Source of the DNA: Psychrobacter sp. 1044 | GTDB lineage: Bacteria > Pseudomonadota > Gammaproteobacteria > Pseudomonadales > Moraxellaceae | DNA: 64,000 bases | Assembly (NCBI RefSeq): GCF_904846525.1 | Contig: NZ_CAJHAZ010000004.1 | Coordinates: 157,532-221,531 of the forward strand | Direction: 5' to 3' | Shown here: in pieces, positions 29,501-37,905 of the stretch | Numbering within the stretch: the first letter of the stretch is position 1 | How the letters are laid out: each line of letters opens with the position of its first letter | Translations under genes and position numbers: made by a program | Notes under the pieces: model-generated | Told to the model about the DNA's origin: nothing | Database searches by the model: none | What the model saw: only the letters and a program-made list of their open reading frames with translations

Positions 29501-29663
29501 TAACATCAGAGATATAGCGGGTGCTACTGTCAGTGATTAACGACTCAGTTTGCTGTGTGTCAGCATTGCTGGGCGCAGCACTAACGGTTAGGCTGGACAA
29601 GCCTAAGGCACCAAATAAGATCAAACGGATGCTTTGGTAAAGCGGAGAATATAACAAGGGCAC
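26523..29663 (-). CDS. lptD: LPS-assembly protein LptD
   Basis: LptD is the outer-membrane barrel that, with lipoprotein LptE, inserts lipopolysaccharide into the outer leaflet. It is 1046 residues long against 784 in E. coli. A signal peptide (1-29) is followed by about 210 Asn/Ser/Asp/Thr-rich residues (30-240). The conserved part then begins (CEGQWVYP), with the OstA/LptA-like jellyroll ([29 protein letters not shown]; cysteines C249 and CPP present) and the large barrel from about 460 ([33 protein letters not shown]). The frame opens with GTG 29663; TTG 29657 has a better-spaced AGG, so the exact start is unsure. It is upstream of surA in one operon and diverges from amgK. Confidence 0.93.
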   Translation of the reverse strand: [1046 protein letters not shown]

Positions 29664-30035
29664 ACCTATGATTGCAGAGCCTATTGGATTGCGATACTGA
29701 ATTTAGTAACCATATTATTAATCATGTATGGCGGTTAATAAACGACTAAAAAATCACTGATTGATAATGCTATCTTAAGAATTTGGCTGTTTTACATATA
29801 ATGACGACTAATCATAGTCAAAAAAAACCAAATCAGCTACACTATTTACCAAAATTTATAATATAGCCGAGCTGTTTTTTGAATGGTTGCTGAGGTTATG
29901 CTCAGCGCTAGATGTCGAATGATATCCCAATACGCCTGCTATCGCAGTTTTTTTGGCTCAAGACGTTGCTATTTTAACAAGGTTTTGCCTGACTTATCAC
30001 TACTTTAATTGTTTATGACTTATATTTAACCTGCG
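29664..30035. other. divergent intergenic region lptD / amgK
   Basis: About 370 AT-rich bases between outward-facing genes, expected to hold both promoters. No clear consensus element or additional gene is recognised. Confidence 0.5.
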
Positions 30036-31157
30036 ATGCCCATTATGACTGATAAAATACTTTTAGAGCCTAATATGATCGATACCAAACTCAATAGCCG
30101 TCTACAACAATTAGAGAGCTGGTTGCAGCAAGTATTTGCTGGTCAAACGTTCCAACTCGATAGTCTACCTGGTGACGCAAGTGCTCGCCAATACCATAGA
30201 ATCCAGCTGTCAGACAGTAATGACACGACAGTCGCACATTATATTGTTATGGATTCAGCGGACGAACAAGACGCCATGCGCCAGTTTATCAATGTGACTA
30301 AGCTGATGGCACCGGCGATCAATGTGCCGACGCTCATTGCGCAAGACGTGACGAAAGGCTTTTTGGTGTTACAGGATTTTGGTGCGATAGAGTTCGCCCA
30401 TCTGCTCGTTGATGCGACGCCTGCGCAGATAGATGAGCATTATCAGTTGGCAATGCAGACGTTGGTCGCGCTACAGACCGTGCCAGTTGAAACAGCAAAG
30501 TCGCAACATCAATTGCCAAATTATGATACCGAGTTATTAGATCGTGAGATGGATTTATTTAGCGATTGGTTTATACCTTATATCAGTGTCGAGTTTGATA
30601 AAGCATTATGGAATACTTTAAAAGAAGCCTTAATAAAAGAGATTTTGCAGCAACCACAAGTCATCGTCCATCGTGATTATCACAGTCGCAATTTGATGCA
30701 AGACCAAGCGGATCGCTCGCGCTTAGGCGTGATTGACTTTCAAGACGCCGTCATCGGCTCTTATACCTATGATTTGGTGTCATTGCTGCGAGATGCTTAT
30801 GTAGAATGGTCAGAGAGCCAAGTCTCTGCATGGGTTAATGGTTTTTGGCAGTTGCAAAAGCAGGCGGGCTTGACTACGGCAGATAGCATAGAGCAGCTCG
30901 AAAACGATATGAATGTCATGGGCGTGCAGCGACATCTAAAAGTGTTGGGAATTTTTATTCGCTTGTCTGAGCGAGATGGCAAAGATCGCTATTTGGCGGA
31001 TATTCCTAAGGTGATGCGTGATTTAATGTTTGAATTAGAATGGTTAGAGGCGCACGGTAGACCGCATATGCAACAAGCAGTAGCGCCGTTTAATGAGAGT
31101 CTCAGGGATAATATACTGCCAGCTTATCAAAATAAGTTCGTACAGCAGTATATTTAG
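30036..31157 (+). CDS. amgK: N-acetylmuramate/N-acetylglucosamine kinase AmgK
   Basis: This is a sugar kinase of the aminoglycoside-phosphotransferase fold. AmgK phosphorylates MurNAc and GlcNAc at the anomeric carbon, and MurU then activates MurNAc-1-P to UDP-MurNAc, recycling peptidoglycan while bypassing de novo synthesis (known from Pseudomonas). Visible motifs: LPGDASARQYHRI near the N-terminus, catalytic loop VIVHRDYHSRNLM, and metal-binding LGVIDFQDAVIGSYTYDL. The 373 residues are close to other AmgKs. The identification rests on the adjacent murU and on the divergent lptD-surA neighbourhood shared with Pseudomonas. The start (30036, 30045 or 30075) lacks a strong ribosome site. Confidence 0.85.
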   Translation: MPIMTDKILLEPNMIDTKLNSRLQQLESWLQQVFAGQTFQLDSLPGDASARQYHRIQLSDSNDTTVAHYIVMDSADEQDAMRQFINVTKLMAPAINVPTLIAQDVTKGFLVLQDFGAIEFAHLLVDATPAQIDEHYQLAMQTLVALQTVPVETAKSQHQLPNYDTELLDREMDLFSDWFIPYISVEFDKALWNTLKEALIKEILQQPQVIVHRDYHSRNLMQDQADRSRLGVIDFQDAVIGSYTYDLVSLLRDAYVEWSESQVSAWVNGFWQLQKQAGLTTADSIEQLENDMNVMGVQRHLKVLGIFIRLSERDGKDRYLADIPKVMRDLMFELEWLEAHGRPHMQQAVAPFNESLRDNILPAYQNKFVQQYI

Positions 31158-31160
31158 GGT

Positions 31161-31235
31161 AAATCACTTGCAAATCACTTGCGAGCTTTATCTGATGCGA
31201 ATGCTCATCTGATAAGTAATGCTCATTTGATAAGT
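31161..31235 (+). repeat. two adjacent short tandem duplications between amgK and murU
   Basis: The 11-mer AAATCACTTGC occurs twice head-to-tail (31161-31171, 31172-31182). An 18-mer AATGCTCATYTGATAAGT occurs twice (31200-31217, 31218-31235) with one mismatch. Both lie in the untranslated spacer. Confidence 0.8.
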
Positions 31236-31301
31236 GACGTTAAAAAATTAGCAAATTTTAATCTGAATGTATAATCCAATAAAATAAAAAAAGGAGCGCA
31301 C

Positions 31302-32045
31302 ATGTCTGAGATTGACCGAGCAATGATTACCCAAGCAATGATTTTGGCTGCTGGTAAGGGCACGCGTCTGCGCCCGTTAACACTGGATACACCCAAACCT
31401 CTGGTCGAGGTGAGTGGGCAACCGCTTATCGTCTGGCACATTAAAGCGCTACAAGCGGCTGGTATCACTGATATCACCATTAATGCGTCATGGCTGGCTG
31501 ATAAGCTGATGGATACACTGGGTGATGGCAGTCAATACGGTGTTAAATTACATTGGTCAGTAGAGAATGATGAGCCTCTAGAGACCGCAGGTGGTATTTT
31601 TCAAGCGTTACAAACTGGCAAGCTGCGCGATGAGCCATTTATCTTAGTGAACTCAGATGTATGGACGACCTATGATTTTGCGCAGTTGCGAGATTATAAG
31701 CTTGGCGCAGATCAGCGCGCACATCTGTTATTGATTGATAATCCAGAGCATAATAACGGCGGTGATTTTGCCATCAATAATGGTTTAGCCAGCGAGCAGC
31801 CGATTGGTGATGCAGACAAATACACCTTTGCTGGCATTAGTGTGATGTCACCACGATTAGTCGATGGGTTGGTATCAGGTCAGCCAGCGGCGTTGGCACC
31901 ATTGCTCAAGCAAGCGATGATAAAGTTCCAAATCACGGCTGAAATTATTTCTGATAATTGGATCGATGTGGGCACGCCTGAACGCTTAGCGCAGGTAAAT
32001 GAATTTATCAAAAGCAACGGTGTTGATCACCATAAAGGCGCTTAG
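31302..32045 (+). CDS. murU: N-acetylmuramate-1-phosphate uridylyltransferase MurU
   Basis: This is a sugar-1-phosphate nucleotidyltransferase. The N-terminal signature MILAAGKGTRLRPLTLDTPKPLVEV binds the nucleotide, FILVNSDVWT carries the metal-binding Asp, and NWIDVGTPERLAQVNEF is the C-terminal end of the fold. The 247 residues suit a MurU rather than a longer glucose-1-phosphate thymidylyltransferase. AAAGGAGC before ATG 31302 is a strong ribosome site. It sits directly downstream of amgK, the pairing known for the MurNAc recycling route. Confidence 0.87.
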   Translation: MSEIDRAMITQAMILAAGKGTRLRPLTLDTPKPLVEVSGQPLIVWHIKALQAAGITDITINASWLADKLMDTLGDGSQYGVKLHWSVENDEPLETAGGIFQALQTGKLRDEPFILVNSDVWTTYDFAQLRDYKLGADQRAHLLLIDNPEHNNGGDFAINNGLASEQPIGDADKYTFAGISVMSPRLVDGLVSGQPAALAPLLKQAMIKFQITAEIISDNWIDVGTPERLAQVNEFIKSNGVDHHKGA

Positions 32046-32131
32046 ATTATGGTGTTTAGACTATGGTATTTATAATAAAGTGCTTAGATTAAGATGCCTA
32101 ATTCTTATTAATCTTATATAAGTAGTCTTAT

Positions 32132-32167
32132 AAAAAAGCAGCGTCGATGAATCGGCGCTGCTTTTTT
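32132..32167. terminator. bidirectional terminator between murU and the DUF2474-like gene
   Basis: Stem AAAAAAGCAGCGTCGAT / ATCGGCGCTGCTTTTTT with one T-G pair; poly-A and poly-T flanks give T-runs on both strands. It separates convergent genes. Confidence 0.85.
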
Positions 32168-32206
32168 ATGTGATATAGCCATGGCTAAGTGGGCTGCAAA
32201 TGATTG

Positions 32207-32323
32207 CTAGATGCCCATAGCCAACTTGATCAATTGAGCAATCGTAAAAATAACTGCAAACCCTGCTATATATAGCCCAATGAACCATGCCCATTGTGAC
32301 TGTTTCTTACTGAGCTTCTTCAT
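32207..32323 (-). CDS. 38-residue DUF2474/CydX-like small membrane protein
   Basis: This is a small gene below usual length cut-offs. The minus-strand ATG (32321-32323) has a near-perfect ribosome site, AGGAGG, eight bases upstream. The product starts MKKLSKKQSQWAWFIGLY and contains one membrane span (about residues 12-36) rich in Trp, Ile, Ala, Gly, with a basic N-terminus. Small one-helix proteins of the DUF2474 (Cio-associated) and CydX types are encoded beside bd oxidase genes and stabilise the oxidase. This gene lies 91 bp after the cydB stop on the same strand. I judge it to be the third subunit of the oxidase below; the family assignment is by resemblance. Confidence 0.75.
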   Translation of the reverse strand: MKKLSKKQSQWAWFIGLYIAGFAVIFTIAQLIKLAMGI

Positions 32324-32414
32324 GCTCGCCTCCTACTACGTGTTAATGCGCTTTAAAAAGTGTAGCCACTGCTCATATTTGCAGTAGCCACATTTTTATA
32401 TCCTTTGTTTACCC

Positions 32415-33431
32415 TTAGTACATATGCTCATGTCCAGTTTTACCCTTAAAGGTGTAATAGGCAAAAGCGGTATAACTCAGGATAATCGGTAGCATTATGA
32501 CGGCACCAACTAACATAAAGGATAGTGAGGTGTCAGCTGCGGCTGCCTCATAAATCGTCATCTGATACGGTACGATGTATGGGAACATGGCAAAACAAAC
32601 CCCGATATAGCCCATCAAAAACAGTGCCACAGTCAACAAGAAAGGACGATATTCGCGCTCGCCATTTAAGTCTTTACGCATCAAGAAAAATAATAGTAAA
32701 ACTATAATTGGCATAGGTGCTAGATATAATAGACCTGGAAAGCTAAACCAGCCTTCAAGAGCATTAATGTCTGAAAAATACATAAACGCTGTGACGACGA
32801 TCATTGCCACTACCAAAGCAGACAGCATCCAGCCAGACACTTTGCGTGCCCAGACTTGTAGGGTATGCTCAGTTTTGATAATGAGCCATGTAGAGCCAAG
32901 CAAGGCGTAACCGATAATCATGGCAAAGCCGCAGACGATCGAGAAAGGTGTGAGCCAGTCAAACGGCCCACCAGTATATAGGCGGTTGCTTGCCTCAAGA
33001 CCTTGTACAAGCGCCCCAAGCATAATACCTTGAGAGAATGTAGCAACGACTGAACCAACAAAAAAGAAAGTGTCCCATACGTGACGACGTGACGATGCTT
33101 TGAAGCGAAATTCAAATGCCACACCGCGCATTATTAGACCGAATAGCATAAAAGTAACAGGCAGATAAAGCCCCGTCATAATGATGCCATAAGCCACCGG
33201 GAAAGCAGCGAACAAGCCGCCACCGCCCAATACTAGCCAAGTCTCGTTACCATCCCAAAACGGGGCAATAGAGTTCATAATGCGGCTACGGTTTTTATCT
33301 GAGCCAGCAAAGGGAAACAAGATACCGCAGCCCAAATCAAAGCCATCAAGCAATACATAGATAAAGACGGATAGAGCGATCAGTCCGCCCCAAATTAAAG
33401 GTAAGTCTAATACATCACCGTAGTTAAACAT
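32415..33431 (-). CDS. cydB: bd-type (cyanide-insensitive) ubiquinol oxidase subunit II
   Basis: This is the membrane subunit that pairs with CydA; it carries no haem. The 338 residues have about eight to nine membrane segments. The N-terminus has the family pattern LIWGGLIALSVFIYVLLDGFDLGCGILFPF, and WDGNETWLVLGGGGLFAAFP is the CydB signature. The start codon overlaps the cydA stop by one base (TAATG), with GAGGG as ribosome site, indicating translational coupling. It is followed by the DUF2474-like micro-gene. Confidence 0.93.
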   Translation of the reverse strand: MFNYGDVLDLPLIWGGLIALSVFIYVLLDGFDLGCGILFPFAGSDKNRSRIMNSIAPFWDGNETWLVLGGGGLFAAFPVAYGIIMTGLYLPVTFMLFGLIMRGVAFEFRFKASSRRHVWDTFFFVGSVVATFSQGIMLGALVQGLEASNRLYTGGPFDWLTPFSIVCGFAMIIGYALLGSTWLIIKTEHTLQVWARKVSGWMLSALVVAMIVVTAFMYFSDINALEGWFSFPGLLYLAPMPIIVLLLFFLMRKDLNGEREYRPFLLTVALFLMGYIGVCFAMFPYIVPYQMTIYEAAAADTSLSFMLVGAVIMLPIILSYTAFAYYTFKGKTGHEHMY

Positions 33432-34927
33432 TAGCGTAACCCTCCATCATCGACGTCGTTTGCAGGAGTATCTATATCTTCTTCAGTACTCTTAGCAGGA
33501 TTGCTATCGCCACTGAGCGCACGACCTTGGCTTTCGGTCACTGAGTGCTCATAGAAATTATCATCGGCAGGATCTTCGTACGGTTTTGGCCCTTGAGCGA
33601 TCAAGCGTAGAATATAAAAACTGCCTGCACCGAAGACAAATATATAGAGGACAATAAAACCAATCAACGTGGTTGCCACTTGCTGTGCTGCGAGCGGTGA
33701 CATGCTTTCTGCGGTGCGTATCACACCATATACAGTCCATGGTTGACGACCTGTCTCGGTCACAAACCAGCCCGCCAATAATGCGATAAAGCCAAGCGGT
33801 GTCATCATCATCCAAGCACGGTGGAACCAGACACTTTCGGGATTATATTGCTGTTTTTTAAAGTACTTATAGAGACTAAATAAGCCGACCAGCACCATTA
33901 ACATGCCAATACCAACCATGATACGAAACGCCCAGAATACAATCATCACCGGTGGTTGGTCTTCAGGTGCCCAGTTTTTTAGACCTTTTACTTCCCCATC
34001 TAACGAATGGGTAAGAATCAAACCTGAAACATAGGGGATGCTTATTTCATATTTATTGGTCTGGTTTTCTTGGTCAGGAATAGCAAATAGGCGTAACGCT
34101 GCACCGCGCTCATCCTCCCAAATACCTTCCATCGCTGCGACTTTGGCTGGCTGATGCTCTAAAGTATTTAGACCATGCTCATCGCCAATTAATACTTGAG
34201 CGGGTGCGACAAATATAGCCATAATCATGGCCATACCTAGCATGACACGACCATGTTGACGGTGTTCGGTGTGTTTTTTGGACTGAATATAATAAGCACC
34301 AACCCCGCCAATAACAAAGGCTGTCGTCAAGAATGCCGCTGTCATCATATGAGCATAGCGGTAAGGGAATGAAGGGCTAAAAATGATCTCAAGCCAGTTG
34401 GTAGGATATAAAAGGCCATCTGCACCCATCATAAAGCCTTGCGGCGTCTGCATAAAGCTGTTGGCGGCTAAAATCCAAAAGCCTGAAATCAGTGTACCAA
34501 TGGCGACAATGGCAGTGGAAGCAAAGTGCATACGTTTGCTCACGCGCCCCCAACCAAATAGCATAATACCTAAAAAGGACGCTTCTAAGAAAAACGCGGT
34601 CAATACTTCGTAGGCGAGTAGTGGACCCAAGACGTTACCGGCTTTGTCAGAAAAGACCGCCCAGTTAGTACCGAACTGGTAGGACATTACTACACCGGAT
34701 ACTACGCCCATACCGAATACCACGGCGAATATTTTGACCCAATGCTTGTAGACTTCAGCATAGATAGGCTCGCCTGTTTTGAGCCAACGGAATTCAAGCA
34801 CCGTTAACCAGCTGGCAAGTCCGATAGAAAAAGCGGGAAAAACAATATGAAACGAGATAACAAAAGCGAATTGGATACGCGCGAGCATCAGCGCATCGAG
34901 CTGGTCAATCATAAACGTAGCGAACAT
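33431..34927 (-). CDS. cydA: bd-type (cyanide-insensitive) ubiquinol oxidase subunit I
   Basis: This is the haem-carrying quinol oxidase subunit that reduces oxygen to water without proton pumping. In the 498 residues the N-terminal LARIQFAFVISFHIVFPAFSIG has the axial His region, MSYQFGTNWAVFS is a CydA core motif, and FWAFRIMVGIGMLMV holds the methionine haem ligand. The Q-loop between LEHQPAKVAAMEGIWED and the next helix is short, and the sequence is closer to CioA of Pseudomonas than to E. coli CydA. The C-terminal tail is acidic and polar. AAGGG precedes the ATG. The 500-bp upstream region should hold its regulation. Confidence 0.92.
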   Translation of the reverse strand: MFATFMIDQLDALMLARIQFAFVISFHIVFPAFSIGLASWLTVLEFRWLKTGEPIYAEVYKHWVKIFAVVFGMGVVSGVVMSYQFGTNWAVFSDKAGNVLGPLLAYEVLTAFFLEASFLGIMLFGWGRVSKRMHFASTAIVAIGTLISGFWILAANSFMQTPQGFMMGADGLLYPTNWLEIIFSPSFPYRYAHMMTAAFLTTAFVIGGVGAYYIQSKKHTEHRQHGRVMLGMAMIMAIFVAPAQVLIGDEHGLNTLEHQPAKVAAMEGIWEDERGAALRLFAIPDQENQTNKYEISIPYVSGLILTHSLDGEVKGLKNWAPEDQPPVMIVFWAFRIMVGIGMLMVLVGLFSLYKYFKKQQYNPESVWFHRAWMMMTPLGFIALLAGWFVTETGRQPWTVYGVIRTAESMSPLAAQQVATTLIGFIVLYIFVFGAGSFYILRLIAQGPKPYEDPADDNFYEHSVTESQGRALSGDSNPAKSTEEDIDTPANDVDDGGLR

Positions 34928-35430
34928 AAACGGTTACCCTTATCTGTTAGCTGAATAGCGCTGGCTTCCATAAAACGCTCAAGTAACTGCCCGCAATCGT
35001 CTATAGATTAAGGTAAAAAGTAGTACGGGCAATGGCTCAGTGTTGATTAGCGAGCAATCTTAGGGATAGAGTGCGGCTAAGCTAACGACTGTTTAGCTGA
35101 ATTAAGTAATTTATATCCCTATAAATTAATACATTACTGTCAGGTGCTGTCAATATATTATGCGCTTCCCTCGATACACACGCAAGCTGCGCAACAGATT
35201 GGTCGCATACCTGTTAGTCATTAAAAACTGCTGAGATAAACCCAAATATATCAGACTAATCGCTTGGGAAAACAAGGTGTTATCAAGTTCACCTTAATAA
35301 CAGTAATGTTTTATTTGTGTACTATTATAGGCACAAATATCCAACAGAGTACAAAGTTGCAAAGCCATCTGCTTTACTCTTAATTTTAAAGTGCAAAGAC
35401 CAGTGCAGTGCTATATGACACAAGCAATCA
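34928..35430. other. 503-bp gap upstream of cydAB
   Basis: The stretch between the esterase stop and cydA is gene-free and should carry the cydAB promoter. A 6-bp hairpin (35274-35279 / 35290-35295) is present. I looked for an FNR/Anr box (TTGAT-N4-ATCAA) and found only the half site TTGAT near 35043. No confident promoter call. Confidence 0.5.
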
Positions 35431-37905
35431 TCATTCCTGTAATTGTTTGTGTAAAATCTGGCGCAATGTCAAAATAGTTTGCGGGTTAGTTTGAATGCTA
35501 TGACCACCGCTGATAATCGTCTCAGAGGCCGCGCCATCAAGATGAGCGCTGGTATAAGGAACAATACCATCTGAGAGACGTTCAGTTAGTGCCTGGCTGA
35601 TATCTTCATTGACAGTGACGGCTGCAAACAGTGGTTGGGCAGAGAGCTTTGAGTTATCAGAAGGGCTACTGGTACCGACTGTTTCATTTTCAATGTCTTC
35701 TTCTACTGCTTGCGATAAATCAACCTTTGCACCAGCTGGCTGCATTTGCGCCAGTCCTTTGGTAATATCGGCATCATTATTGGCAATGATAGAATGATAG
35801 GTCACACGATCATTGATGGTGATGTCTTTCGTCAGCTGTATAAAAGAGGATTTGTCGCTCAGTTGACTTGCGCCATTTTGTAAATATAACGCACCCAAAG
35901 GATTTTGTGCCAAATCACCTTGCGTGGCAATGGTGGCTAAGTTGTCCGTGACAGTTTTTACCAAACCAACTGGCAAATAGACAATACGGCGCAGTGCCCG
36001 AGTGAACCAGCGATCTGCATAGTCAGTTCCACGAAAAGGCGCTGATAAAAAGACAGCCGTATCTACTTGTGGTAAGGCTTTTAGCTCAAAGCGTTCTTTT
36101 AGCTGATCTTCGCCAAATGATGCTTTAAGTGCGTCACGAATCTTACGTTTTTCACTATCAGACAGCACATTTTGATCGTCTAGTCGATCTAGGTCATCGA
36201 CTAAGTTCTCATCAGATAGCATCATACGGGCGATAATGGCACCCATACTATGACTGATAATCACGCTGTTTTTGCTGGCACGATTTTGTCCTTTAGGATC
36301 AGTCTGCTTGTAGGTGCTGTTGATTAACTGTTGTATTTGATAACGGTTTTCTAAAATGGGCAAATTGGTTGGATAGAATATCTGCCACACTTGATAGTTA
36401 TCACGCAACTTATCGTCGTTGAGAATATCGTTGGTTAAATTGACCCAAGTGGCAGGGCTAGAAGCCAAACCATGCAGCATAATCAGGACGCGCTTATTGG
36501 GATCATAAGGCTCAAGCATGAATAATTTGGGCAGTCTGGCCTCTGGCTGGCGAGTGATTAAATTGAGATAACCGACGCCATCTAGCTGGTTCTCTGACAG
36601 CCATAACCCATAACCTGCAGAAAAGTTAGCCGCCAGTGGATAGTCACTATTAAGGATGTTAACGCTTTCGCTTTGGTATGGGTTGTATAAATGAATATCG
36701 AGCTGGCGACTGCTTAGTACATCCAATACGCTATCGCCGCTTGGTTCAATCAATCCTGTTAGCAGCAAATGTCCAGTAGGGTAGATACGCGAACTTGGCT
36801 TGCTCTCATCTGTGTCTCCATCTTTTTCATTGGCCAATCGACCTGACAATGATGATACTAATAATTGGCGAATCGTGGTGGTATAACGGTCATCTAGTGA
36901 GGCCACCAAGCTGATACCTAAGCCTGGACGTTTGCTGATTGAGTTAAGCCCAGAGAGGCGTAATTCGTAAGTAGAAACCAAGTCTGCTAGTGCAGAGGTC
37001 TGCTTATGTGCATTTTGCAAATAGTTATTTTCATTAGGCAAATAAACACCAAGATCATAATCATCAATTTGTATTTTCATGACATTGACTTGGTCAGTAG
37101 GTTTGCCTTTGAGCGGTGAATAATTGGCAATCGCGGCTTGGTTACTGTCATTAAGATGGCTAGCAGATGTGGGCAAATAATCTACTTTGGTACCGCCCAT
37201 CAATTTATTTGAGCCGTTGGTTGATCTATAAAGCTGGGTTATCACATCATTACTGGCGGCATTATAGATGTCTTGGGTTTGAATATCGGTGTCATTTGGA
37301 ATACGGTTCTGTGCCTGAGAGGGACTTTTATCTTGATCTGCGCCCTCAAAATCATGCGTCAAACTGTCATAAAATAAATAGGTATAACTGGATTTGATAG
37401 CATCGAATAATCGCTCTTGATAACCTGTTAGACAGCGATTGGTGTTTTCTTGCTGGACTTTAGCTTCTGTATCCTCTAAAGGTGCGTTGGCATAATAAGG
37501 ATCAAGTGGCGGGCGAGCCAGCGCATTGCGGCAGTCTTGAGAGGCAGAAAGCTGTCGCGCTTTTGCGTAGTGTAACTCTGCAAAAACTGCCAAAGCAGGA
37601 CGGTAGTGTTCATTCAAAATACTGTCAGTAAGCTGAGTGAGGCATAAATCAAACTGCTGCATACAGGCTTGCTCATTGAGCCCTGCCGATAAGAGCGCTG
37701 ATGCCGTATCACTGCTTAGTTTCTTGGTGGTGACGATGTTACCGCGCTGCGCAGTAATCGTCTTCGCTGACGCTTGCTTATTCACTGATACCGTACTGCA
37801 CGCAGGTAGTAATGCTACCGCGGCTATCAAGGCGACTGATGTGATCGAAAATGGGGTTTTCTTAGCATGCGTCACCATATTTTTGATAGGGCTAGCGAAA
37901 GTCAT
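35431..37905 (-). CDS. large lipoprotein with alpha/beta-hydrolase (lipase/esterase) domain
   Basis: An 824-residue envelope lipoprotein: lipobox LLPAC puts the lipid on Cys36. The first ~470 residues match no domain I recognise. The second half has the hydrolase start VLIMLHGLASSPATWVNL (oxyanion strand), a nucleophile elbow SHSMG with Ser553, VFLSAPFRGTDYADRWFT, and GIVPYTSAHLDGAASETIISGGHSIQTNP near the C-terminus, giving an Asp and a His for a triad. It probably hydrolyses lipids or esters at the cell surface or in the periplasm. Gene length and the large N-terminal region are unusual for lipases, which normally have 300-400 residues. It is a lone gene on the minus strand. Confidence 0.8.
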   Translation of the reverse strand: MTFASPIKNMVTHAKKTPFSITSVALIAAVALLPACSTVSVNKQASAKTITAQRGNIVTTKKLSSDTASALLSAGLNEQACMQQFDLCLTQLTDSILNEHYRPALAVFAELHYAKARQLSASQDCRNALARPPLDPYYANAPLEDTEAKVQQENTNRCLTGYQERLFDAIKSSYTYLFYDSLTHDFEGADQDKSPSQAQNRIPNDTDIQTQDIYNAASNDVITQLYRSTNGSNKLMGGTKVDYLPTSASHLNDSNQAAIANYSPLKGKPTDQVNVMKIQIDDYDLGVYLPNENNYLQNAHKQTSALADLVSTYELRLSGLNSISKRPGLGISLVASLDDRYTTTIRQLLVSSLSGRLANEKDGDTDESKPSSRIYPTGHLLLTGLIEPSGDSVLDVLSSRQLDIHLYNPYQSESVNILNSDYPLAANFSAGYGLWLSENQLDGVGYLNLITRQPEARLPKLFMLEPYDPNKRVLIMLHGLASSPATWVNLTNDILNDDKLRDNYQVWQIFYPTNLPILENRYQIQQLINSTYKQTDPKGQNRASKNSVIISHSMGAIIARMMLSDENLVDDLDRLDDQNVLSDSEKRKIRDALKASFGEDQLKERFELKALPQVDTAVFLSAPFRGTDYADRWFTRALRRIVYLPVGLVKTVTDNLATIATQGDLAQNPLGALYLQNGASQLSDKSSFIQLTKDITINDRVTYHSIIANNDADITKGLAQMQPAGAKVDLSQAVEEDIENETVGTSSPSDNSKLSAQPLFAAVTVNEDISQALTERLSDGIVPYTSAHLDGAASETIISGGHSIQTNPQTILTLRQILHKQLQE

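Noticed and set aside
31200..31235. Tandem repeat as a CRISPR array
   Set aside because: Only two head-to-tail copies with no spacers; ordinary duplication.
35042..35060. FNR/Anr-like box upstream of cydA
   Set aside because: Only one half (TTGAT) fits; the second half does not match ATCAA.
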